Positions 33,586 to 40,647 of a DNA stretch of 52,264 nucleotides are shown piece after piece (position 1 is the stretch's first letter; each line of letters begins with the position of its first letter). A model generated the notes under the pieces. The model was not told the origin of the DNA and did not search any database. It was given only the letters and a program-made list of their open reading frames with translations. Location of the stretch: the NCBI GenBank assembly GCA_018058245.1, contig JAGPCC010000005.1:1-52264 (forward strand), read 5' to 3'. Both the position numbers and the translations under genes were made by a program. This stretch comes from Verrucomicrobiales bacterium. GTDB taxonomy: Bacteria; Verrucomicrobiota; Verrucomicrobiia; Verrucomicrobiales; DEV007.

Positions 33586-34516
33586 CCGGGATCTGCTGCG
33601 GAGCTGCTCCCGCCCCCCCGGGGAGAGTCAATAACAAATCGACACTCTGTTCGATCATCCGCACCATGCGGTCGAGAGGGTCAAAATAAATTCGCCCCGT
33701 GATTCGCCCGCTTTGCACTTGCGCAAAAGAAGGTTCCTCCGTAACCACCGGAGCAGCGGGATCGGTTTTCTCCTGCGGAAGCGGTAGTTCACCCGAAACC
33801 TGACCATTGAACTCGATCCCGAGACACCGATTTTCCTCGAAATTGATCGGACCGGTGAATCGGTAAATCATCGTGAACTGCACTGTCCCCGCGTCCCCGA
33901 TGACTCGGCTGCCCTCGGACGTCCATTGCTGCCCGACCGTCACTTTCCCTTTCGGAAACCCTTGCGGGATCAGAGCGATGATCTGCTGTAGTTCCTCTGG
34001 TCCGAAGGTGGGAATTCCCTCCAGCGGCGGCACCGCCGATTCTGGCCCTCCCTCGATGGCGGAGTGTATTTTCAATTTTTCACTCAGAGTTAGATCCACC
34101 GAGCGATTCAGCATCGTCTGGAGATGCAGTCCTAGGACGGAGGACTTATCGTCCGGTTTTAGGGATTCGTAAGAAAGGACCCGTCCGCCCGATTGCAGGC
34201 GCAGGTCGAGCCGCTCGGTCCGCCCCCTCAAGACGATGCCCTTTTTTCCGTCAACCCGGACACGGGCGTCGAATCGAGCCTGTTGCTCGATCACTGCCTC
34301 GCTCGGACCGCCACTTGGGAGCTGCGATTTCAATTCCGTCCGTACCACAAACCGATAGGTGTTCCCGATCTGAAACTCGGGCCGCAGCAATTCTGCAGCC
34401 GCTTCCCCGTTAGCACGTTCGACGGGCACTTGTGCCCCGACTGTGCCAACGAAAAGCAAAGCAGCTACAAATGCGAGATACTGGGGGGAACCAGAAAATG
34501 GGGGGAGAAAGGTCAC
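33536..34516 (-). CDS. exported DUF6263-like protein
   Basis: A 326-residue protein with a signal peptide (YLAFVAALLFVGTVGAQ, cleavage near residue 28). It is mostly beta-strand: FQIGNTYRFVVRTELKSQLP, ARFDARVRVDGKKGIVLRGR and GRITGRIYFDPLDRMVRMIE. These suggest a DUF6263-like lipocalin-ish protein of unknown function. It is divergent from the Gfo/Idh/MocA gene (169 bases apart) and its last 50 bases overlap the alpha/beta hydrolase gene on the other strand. A fairly long Pro/Gly-rich end (LLTLPGGAGAAPQQIPV) is seen. The family name is from memory of the general pattern only. Confidence 0.75.
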   Translation of the reverse strand: MTFLPPFSGSPQYLAFVAALLFVGTVGAQVPVERANGEAAAELLRPEFQIGNTYRFVVRTELKSQLPSGGPSEAVIEQQARFDARVRVDGKKGIVLRGRTERLDLRLQSGGRVLSYESLKPDDKSSVLGLHLQTMLNRSVDLTLSEKLKIHSAIEGGPESAVPPLEGIPTFGPEELQQIIALIPQGFPKGKVTVGQQWTSEGSRVIGDAGTVQFTMIYRFTGPINFEENRCLGIEFNGQVSGELPLPQEKTDPAAPVVTEEPSFAQVQSGRITGRIYFDPLDRMVRMIEQSVDLLLTLPGGAGAAPQQIPVNEVSTLRLLHVVPTP

Positions 34517-34685
34517 GAGTGAAGAGAATCACACTTCCTCCCGTCGAGCAATCCTCTTGTAGTCGGGGGTGGGGGATGGGTGCTCGTTGCCGGAACGAAA
34601 GAACATCAAAACGGGACGGGTTCTGGCGCGAATGCGATCGTCTCAAGTCTTGCAGAAAAGGAGTTCGAGCCTTCAGGATAGGACT

Positions 34686-36005
34686 ATGACACTGTTACCT
34701 CGTCGACATTTTTTAAAGCAATCCGCAGTCACCCTTGCCGGGCTCTCCGCAGGTCCGGCGATTTTATCTTCGGCTGAACCGAATCGGAAAGTCGCGATCG
34801 CCTGTATCGGCGTGGGTGGGAAAGGCTGGTCCGACATGATGGAACTCGCTCCCGGGAATGAAATCGTCGCCGTTTGCGATATCGACGAAGAACGTCTCGC
34901 GCGAGCCACGAACCAATTTAAAGGGGCAAAAGGGTACACGGACTGGCGGAAGCTGCTCGAGCAAAAGGGCATCGATGCCGTCATGGTGACGACCCCGGAC
35001 CATACTCATGCTCCGGTCACCGCAACTGCGATGCAGTTGGGTTTACACTGCTATACACAAAAACCTCTCACTCATACCATCCACGAAGCACGCCGCCTCA
35101 CGGAGATCGCTGCAGAGACTGGAGTGATCACGCAGATGGGCATTCAACACCGTGCCACCAAACGGATTAAGACGACGATTCACGCCCTGCAGGAGGACCG
35201 TGTCATCGGGAAAATCAGCGAGGTACACGCCTGGACCGACCGACCGGGGACCTATTGGAAGCAAGGGCTGGAACGGCCGGAGCCGGGAGGAGCGCCCCCG
35301 GCGACCGTTCACTGGGATCAATGGATCGGGACGGCTCCGGTTCGCCCGTGGGTCAGTGCTACCTATCACCCCTTCCATTGGCGCGGTTGGTGGGACTTCG
35401 GGACAGGAGTCGCCGGGGACATGGGGTGCCATCTCATCGATCCGGTCGTCAATGCGCTGCGCCTCGGCCCACCCCTTTCCGTGTCGGCAGACGGTCCTCC
35501 CGCCCTTCTGGAGTCGGGGCCTACTTGGTGCGAGATTCACTCTACCTTTGCCGGGACCGAGTTCACGACGGATACCTTCCAACTCCACTGGTATGAAGCG
35601 GGGCGTCAGCCTGCCCGTGAGCTTTTTCAGGCACCGTCCGATTGGAAGGGTTCGCTCAATGGACTGCTCTTCATCGGCGAAAAAGGGAATCTTTTTGTCG
35701 GCTTTCCCGAGATGCCCGAGTTGTTTCCCAAGGAAAAATTTGCGGACTACCAGTGGGCCGATCTCCCCGATCACAATCATTATCAGGAATGGGTTGACGC
35801 CATCCGCGAGTCACGTCAAGCCTCCACGCCTTTTGCCTATGCAGGTCCCCTTACCGAAACGGTCCTACTCGGCAATGTCGCCTACCGGAGCGGTACCAAG
35901 ATTGAGTGGGATTCGAAAAATCTCACGGTCACAAATCACAAAGAGGCGAACGCGTTCCTGAAACGTCCCTATCGCAGTGGGTGGGAAATTCCAGGCCTAG
36001 GGTGA
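34686..36005 (+). CDS. Gfo/Idh/MocA family oxidoreductase with Tat-like signal
   Basis: A 439-residue dehydrogenase. The N-terminus MTLLPRRHFLKQSAVTLAGL is a twin-arginine-type signal. Next is the NAD(P)-binding fold with VAIACIGVGGKGWSDMMEL and VCDIDEERL. The conserved TQKPLTHTIHEARRL (E-K-P to Q-K-P variant) follows, then THAPVTATAMQLGLHCY. The C-terminal domain includes WWDFGTGVAGDMGCHLIDPV. This subfamily is exported and abundant in PVC bacteria, acting on sugars or inositols. ATG 34686 is chosen because the signal begins there; the upstream frame from 34569 has no support. The neighbouring gene is a related enzyme, 27 bases downstream. Confidence 0.94.
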   Translation: MTLLPRRHFLKQSAVTLAGLSAGPAILSSAEPNRKVAIACIGVGGKGWSDMMELAPGNEIVAVCDIDEERLARATNQFKGAKGYTDWRKLLEQKGIDAVMVTTPDHTHAPVTATAMQLGLHCYTQKPLTHTIHEARRLTEIAAETGVITQMGIQHRATKRIKTTIHALQEDRVIGKISEVHAWTDRPGTYWKQGLERPEPGGAPPATVHWDQWIGTAPVRPWVSATYHPFHWRGWWDFGTGVAGDMGCHLIDPVVNALRLGPPLSVSADGPPALLESGPTWCEIHSTFAGTEFTTDTFQLHWYEAGRQPARELFQAPSDWKGSLNGLLFIGEKGNLFVGFPEMPELFPKEKFADYQWADLPDHNHYQEWVDAIRESRQASTPFAYAGPLTETVLLGNVAYRSGTKIEWDSKNLTVTNHKEANAFLKRPYRSGWEIPGLG

Positions 36006-36032
36006 GTCGTTTCATTTCACAATCAAAATCCC

Positions 36033-37085
36033 ATGTCTGACACCTCCTTTTCGGTCGCAGTGGTCACAGAATCTGGCGGAGCTCATGTCGATGCCTATTT
36101 TGCGGCATTGCGGGACACTCCTGAATGCTCAGAAGTGGTCGTTTTTGATGAGAGCGAAACGTGCTTTGCGCAGGCACGAGAGATTCTCGGAGAAAAACTC
36201 TCTGCGGTATTTCAATCGCTCGACCGGATGCTCCAGGTTGCCAATCCTGACATGGCGTTTGTCAGTATGGAATCGGTCCATGCGCCCCCGGTGATCGATC
36301 AACTGCTCGACGCTGGTTGTCATGTTTTCACCGAGAAGCCAGCCTGCGTTCGGGCCGAAGACCTCGCTCCGCTCGTCAAAAAAGCCGAAACAGCGAACCT
36401 CCATTTGTTGTTTGCATTTGCGAATCGAATCACTCCTGCTGCGATCCGGATGAAGGAGCTCGTCGACGGCGGACTCCTCGGGGAGATCTACGGCGCCGAG
36501 ATCCATTTTGCAGCGGATCAGACTCGTTTAAAAAGTAAGTCTTACCACCAGAGCTGGTTTGCGGATCGCAAACGCGCGGGAGGCGGTCATCTCATTTGGC
36601 TCGGGATCCATTGGCTTGATCTCTTGACCTACACGACAGGTCGCACCGTGACACAGGTCGCTGGTTTCTCTGGAATCGTCGGGGGCCAGCCTCTCCAGGT
36701 GGAAGATTCCGCCGCGATGACGATGCGTTTTGACAACGGCTCCTTCGGAACCATGATTTCCGGTTATTATTTGGACAAAGGTTATCACACCCATCTCCGG
36801 ATTTGGGGATCGGAAGGTTGGATTGAATACACGGAACATCTCGGGGATCGCACCAAAATGCCCCTGAGTTGGTATTCCAATGCAAAGGCTGGGGACGGAA
36901 TCGTCAATTACGATGGGGAGATGGAACCAAAAGGCTACACCCCTTGGGTTCAGGCCTGTATTCTCACCTGCGAAGGGAAACGGCCCGCACCCATCACCGG
37001 TCGGGAGGCTCTTCAGGTATTGCGGACGATTTTCACTTTCTACGAAGCGACCGCGAGCGGGAAAACGCTGACGGTTCCGAGCTGA
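36033..37085 (+). CDS. Gfo/Idh/MocA family oxidoreductase, cytosolic
   Basis: A 350-residue dehydrogenase without a signal peptide. The Rossmann part has FSVAVVTESGGAHVDAYFAA, and the cofactor/substrate motif is HVFTEKPACVRAEDLAPLVK (EKP conserved). The C-terminal domain includes HQSWFADRKRAGGGHLIWLG, IHWLDLLTYTTGR and FTFYEATASGKTL. It lies 27 bases after the Tat-exported paralog, so the two probably form an operon, one acting outside and one inside the inner membrane. This would suit import of a modified sugar, but no transporter is in the window and the substrate is unknown. Confidence 0.94.
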   Translation: MSDTSFSVAVVTESGGAHVDAYFAALRDTPECSEVVVFDESETCFAQAREILGEKLSAVFQSLDRMLQVANPDMAFVSMESVHAPPVIDQLLDAGCHVFTEKPACVRAEDLAPLVKKAETANLHLLFAFANRITPAAIRMKELVDGGLLGEIYGAEIHFAADQTRLKSKSYHQSWFADRKRAGGGHLIWLGIHWLDLLTYTTGRTVTQVAGFSGIVGGQPLQVEDSAAMTMRFDNGSFGTMISGYYLDKGYHTHLRIWGSEGWIEYTEHLGDRTKMPLSWYSNAKAGDGIVNYDGEMEPKGYTPWVQACILTCEGKRPAPITGREALQVLRTIFTFYEATASGKTLTVPS

Positions 37086-37230
37086 TCCCGCTTCCCTTTC
37101 CTCACAATCGGGGATTCGATTCTTCAGAAAGAGAAACAAGGTTTCGTCCCAATCGTAGAGTCACCACCTGACGATAAGCCAAGAACAGGCAGCCAGCGCT
37201 CATCAGTTGGTCTGTTGCACAGTGCTTGTT

Positions 37231-37554
37231 TTATGGCAGGAACGAGCAGACGTACTGGCAGATTCCATCGGCGACTCGGATCGTGAAACCGGACTTGGCA
37301 GGCACTTGGAATGCGGTTCCGGCGGCATAGCTCACGAACTGGTCTTCGCCGTCGAGTTGCACCTCACAACTCCCGTCGGTGATCGCCATTTCCTCCGCTG
37401 CGTCGGTGCCGAAGTGATACTCTCCGGCATAGATCGCGCCGAGGGTCTTCTTGGTACTGTCGGGGAAGACAATGGTGTGACTGATGACTTTTCCGTCGAA
37501 GTAAATGTTGGCTTTGGCGATCGCAGTGACTGAGGGGAATTCCATGGTGAACAA
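37231..37554 (-). CDS. ppnP: pyrimidine/purine nucleoside phosphorylase
   Basis: A 107-residue cupin protein of the PpnP (formerly DUF1255/YaiE) family, which phosphorolyses several nucleosides to base and ribose 1-phosphate. Family marks: TAIAKANIYFDGKVISHTIV, KKTLGAIYAGEYHFGTDAAE, EMAITDGSCEVQLDGED and FQVPAKSGFTIRVADGICQY. The start is ATG 37554 or ATG 37545; the shorter one fits the family start (EFPSVT). It follows argG by 24 bases and is last of a reverse-strand series, so it is likely co-transcribed. Confidence 0.93.
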   Translation of the reverse strand: MFTMEFPSVTAIAKANIYFDGKVISHTIVFPDSTKKTLGAIYAGEYHFGTDAAEEMAITDGSCEVQLDGEDQFVSYAAGTAFQVPAKSGFTIRVADGICQYVCSFLP

Positions 37555-37578
37555 GGCTTGGGGGTGATCTGGAGGAGG

Positions 37579-38883
37579 TCAGTTGGACTCACGGCGTCTC
37601 GCCTGCGTCTTGAGGCGGAGCCCGTTGAGACGGATGAATCCCGTCGCATCATCCTGATTGTAGGCGTGCTCGGCCCCGCCTTCCATCGTGGCAACTTGTT
37701 CGTTGTAAAGGCTGTTGGGGGATCGGCGCCCTGCGGTGATGATGTTGCCTTTGTAGAGCTTCAGACGCACTTCGCCGGAGACATATCTCTGGGAGTCTGT
37801 CACGAGGGCCTGGAGGGCTTCGCGCTCGGGAGCGAACCAGAAGCCGTTGTAGACGAGTTGGGCGTATTTGGGGATGAGGGAGTCACGCAGGTGCATGACT
37901 TCGCGATCCATCGTGAGGCTTTCCATCTGGCGATGGGCGGCGAGGAGGATGGATCCGCCGGGGGTCTCGTAGACTCCGCGGCTCTTCATCCCGACAAAAC
38001 GGTTCTCCACCATGTCGATGCGCCCGACTCCGTGGCGACCACCGAGCAGGTTGAGGACACGCATGACGCCGTAGGGATTCAAGAGGGTATATCCGTCGAC
38101 CTGACCCTCTTGCTTCACATCTCCGAGTTGGCTCAGGAGACTCTCAAGACCGTCCACTTTCAAACCGATGCAGTTTCCTTTTTCGAAGAGCAACTGCACG
38201 TATTCGGATTTATCGGGAGCTTCTTCGGGGGAGACGCTGAGGACATACATGTCTCTATCGTCTTCACCAGAGGCGTCGTACCACGGGTCTTCGAGGACTC
38301 CGCTCTCGAAACTGATGTGGAGAAGGTTCCGGTCCATGCTGTAGGACTTTTTGATGGAGGCCTGCACGGGGATGTTGTGCTCGGCGGCGTAGGCGATCAT
38401 TTCAGCCCGGCCGGGGAATTCCTCGCGAAAACGCTTCTGACGCCACGGGGCGATGATCTCGATACCGGGGGCGAGGGAGGCGGCGGAGAGTTCAAAACGA
38501 ACTTGGTCGTTCCCTTTACCTGTCGCTCCGTGGGCGATGGCATCGGCTCCGTTTTCAATCGCGGCGCGGACCATGCCTTCGGAAATGCAGGGGCGGGCGA
38601 TGGAGGTGCCGAGGAGGTATTGCCCTTCATAGATGGCACCGGCCTGGATCATGGGGAAGATGAAATCTTTGGCGAAGGTGTCTTTGAGATCTCCGATGAT
38701 GCATTTGGAGGCACCGGTCTTGAGAGCTTTTTCTTCGAGCCCGTCGAGTTCTTCTTGCTGCCCGACGTCGGCACAGTAGGCGATCACTTCGGCCTGATAG
38801 GTGTCTTTCAACCAAGTGAGAAGGACGGAGGTGTCGAGACCACCGGAGTAGGCCACCAGTATTTTTTTGATCGAATCGCTCAT
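37579..38883 (-). CDS. argG: argininosuccinate synthase
   Basis: A 434-residue ligase joining citrulline and aspartate with ATP in arginine synthesis. The pyrophosphatase loop is [20 protein letters not shown]. Other conserved parts are [40 protein letters not shown] and [23 protein letters not shown] 38883 (MSDSIKKI) is preferred to the upstream in-frame starts because the P-loop then lies close to residue 10, as usual. argH is not adjacent. The gene lies between nth (75 bases) and ppnP (24 bases). A long open antisense frame across it is spurious. Confidence 0.97.
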   Translation of the reverse strand: MSDSIKKILVAYSGGLDTSVLLTWLKDTYQAEVIAYCADVGQQEELDGLEEKALKTGASKCIIGDLKDTFAKDFIFPMIQAGAIYEGQYLLGTSIARPCISEGMVRAAIENGADAIAHGATGKGNDQVRFELSAASLAPGIEIIAPWRQKRFREEFPGRAEMIAYAAEHNIPVQASIKKSYSMDRNLLHISFESGVLEDPWYDASGEDDRDMYVLSVSPEEAPDKSEYVQLLFEKGNCIGLKVDGLESLLSQLGDVKQEGQVDGYTLLNPYGVMRVLNLLGGRHGVGRIDMVENRFVGMKSRGVYETPGGSILLAAHRQMESLTMDREVMHLRDSLIPKYAQLVYNGFWFAPEREALQALVTDSQRYVSGEVRLKLYKGNIITAGRRSPNSLYNEQVATMEGGAEHAYNQDDATGFIRLNGLRLKTQARRRESN

Positions 38884-38958
38884 GAAAAGGAAGGGGGATA
38901 CCATATCTCCCGCGCCCATCTTACGTGCCGGATCTCAGCTTGCAACGGGATTTGGCAG

Positions 38959-39609
38959 TCACTTTTTTGTCTTTACGGGTCGGGTGCGCAACGGAAAGAG
39001 GGTCCGGCAGATGAGGCAGAGGGTGCCGTTGCAACCGCGAGCGGTGCAATGCTCTCGCCCGTAGAAAATGATCTGAAGGTGGAGTTTGTTCCAGGTCTCA
39101 CGGGGGAAGGCGCGCTTCAGGGCTTTTTCGGTTTCGACGACGTTCTTCCCGGAGGTGAGTTTCCACCGCTGGGCGAGGCGATGGATGTGGGTGTCGACGG
39201 GAAATGCGGGGACGCCGAAGGCCTGGCTCATGACGACGGAAGCGGTCTTGTGCCCGACGCCAGGGAGGGATTCAAGCGCTGCAAAGTCGGCAGGGACTTC
39301 ACTGCCATATTTTTCCACAAGGATGCGGGAGAGTTCGGAGATGGCCGCAGACTTTCGGGGGGAGAGCCCGCAAGGGCGGATGATGGCGCGGATGCTCTCG
39401 ACGGGGACTTGTGCCATCGCTTGCGGATGGTCGGCGAGGTTGAACAGGGCAGGGGTCACTTGATTCACACGCAGGTCCGTGCATTGCGCTGAAAGCAAGA
39501 CGGCGATGAGGAGAGTGTAGGGATCGCGATGATCGAGCGGAATCGGTGTCTCGGGATAGAGCCTTTCCAAGGTTTCAGCGATGTAGGCGCTGCGCTCTTT
39601 TTTTGTCAT
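38959..39609 (-). CDS. nth: endonuclease III (DNA glycosylase/AP lyase), unusual Fe-S motif
   Basis: A 216-residue HhH-GPD glycosylase that removes oxidised pyrimidines. The helix-hairpin-helix is LESLPGVGHKTASVVMSQAF with catalytic Lys, and the catalytic Asp is in FPVDTHIHRLAQRW. The C-terminal cysteines are at residues 188, 193, 198 and 201 (CTARGCNGTLCLIC), i.e. C-x4-C-x4-C-x2-C, where the E. coli enzyme has C-x6-C-x2-C-x5-C. The cluster may therefore be altered or the last ligand absent. ATG 39609 is used; the open frame to 39762 overlaps the 3D-domain gene. The 3D-domain gene ends 19 bases upstream. Confidence 0.95.
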   Translation of the reverse strand: MTKKERSAYIAETLERLYPETPIPLDHRDPYTLLIAVLLSAQCTDLRVNQVTPALFNLADHPQAMAQVPVESIRAIIRPCGLSPRKSAAISELSRILVEKYGSEVPADFAALESLPGVGHKTASVVMSQAFGVPAFPVDTHIHRLAQRWKLTSGKNVVETEKALKRAFPRETWNKLHLQIIFYGREHCTARGCNGTLCLICRTLFPLRTRPVKTKK

Positions 39610-39628
39610 CCCAGAGGAGCCTGGTCTC

Positions 39629-40432
39629 TCAGGCGTTTCCGCCGGTCGCTTTCGTCTGATACCCTTTCCGCCCTTTGCTCTCGATCTCGCTGAGCATCTT
39701 CCGGACGTGATCGGCGTGACGGACGTTCTTGCGCTCGTCCAGAATCTTGCGACTTTCCTCAAACGACCCCCATTCGAGGACGCGGACGGGAACGTTCCGA
39801 ACGCCCCACTGGCCCATCGTCTTCATGTCGGGTTTGTAAATATCTATCGTCTCTGTCCCTACCAGTGCACTACCGTAGTCATCGACGACATATTCGTAGG
39901 GCAGGCCTTCGATCATAAACCGGGTTCCGAGGGGATATTTTGACCAATCGGCGGCGGCGCTGCGAACTTGCGAACCATACTTCAGGGTGCTCCCTGCGGC
40001 ATTGAGTTTGCCATACTGGAGGCTGTCCGATTCCAAATGAGAATACGCCGTGGTGCGCACCATCATGATCTGATTGGTCGGTTGGTTCCCCACCGGAGTG
40101 CGGGGGACGGAGGCAAGGAGGACGGGGGGACTCGTCGGGTTTTCGGCGGGGCGCTGGACGGCGACGGCATCCACTACAGGGGGAACGACGGGAGGAGCAC
40201 CCACGATCACCTCTGCAGGTGCGCTGGGAGTCGTTTCGCCGACTTTGATCGTCTCCTGTGTGGTCGAATCTTCCTCGGCAATCTTGGCGACTGCTTTGAT
40301 GTTCTGATCTGAGAACGCCGTGAGGGCGGATGTGGTCGTGCAACTGGTGAGCAGTGCCGTCCCTGCAACACTGGTCATGAGGAGACCAAAAAATCTGTAT
40401 GCTGCCTGAGATTGCATGTGTCCGAGCTTCAT
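39629..40432 (-). CDS. 3D-domain (double-psi beta-barrel) lipoprotein
   Basis: A 267-residue protein with a lipoprotein signal: LLMTSVAGTALLTSCTTTSA, lipobox LTSC near residue 31. A Pro/Val-rich linker follows (GAPPVVPPVVDAVAVQRPAE). The 3D domain is then MMVRTTAYSHLESDSLQYGK, RSAAADWSKYPLGTRFMIEG, YVVDDYGSALVGTETIDIYK. The end repeats the extra motif EWGSFEESRKILDER of the paralog at 16369-16887. It probably acts on or near peptidoglycan at the outer membrane. nth, argG and ppnP follow on the same strand. A 215-base AT-rich gap upstream likely holds its promoter. Confidence 0.87.
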   Translation of the reverse strand: MKLGHMQSQAAYRFFGLLMTSVAGTALLTSCTTTSALTAFSDQNIKAVAKIAEEDSTTQETIKVGETTPSAPAEVIVGAPPVVPPVVDAVAVQRPAENPTSPPVLLASVPRTPVGNQPTNQIMMVRTTAYSHLESDSLQYGKLNAAGSTLKYGSQVRSAAADWSKYPLGTRFMIEGLPYEYVVDDYGSALVGTETIDIYKPDMKTMGQWGVRNVPVRVLEWGSFEESRKILDERKNVRHADHVRKMLSEIESKGRKGYQTKATGGNA

Positions 40433-40647
40433 CTTGTTAGCCGGTTTTCTCTGAAAGTCAACGATTCCTCGCGGAACGATAAGAGGATAACCTTAATTGT
40501 TAATAATTACTAGAAAAAAGAACGTTCAGAACGATTACGTCGATTGCTAAAATTTTTACACCAAATTCCCGTCTGAACGCTCCCATGGACGGTTAAAAAC
40601 GAACCTATCTTAGATAATTTTAAAAAACGAGACAAAAATGCGTCTTT
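40433..40647. other. AT-rich intergenic region between comEC and the 3D lipoprotein
   Basis: About 215 bases, much richer in A/T than the surroundings, with no supportable gene. It holds an eight-base inverted repeat CGTTCAGA at 40523-40530 and its complement at 40572-40579, and, near 40622-40650, a weak AGAC..GTCT hairpin followed on the reverse strand by T6, a possible terminator for comEC. For the reverse-strand 3D gene a TTGACT..TAACAA pair lies just before its ATG, but it would give almost no leader. These are visual observations of low strength. Confidence 0.45.

Noticed and set aside
37558..39492. A 644-codon forward open frame across argG and nth
   Set aside because: It lies antisense to two clearly recognised genes, shows no domain, and its length follows from the codon bias of the genes on the other strand.
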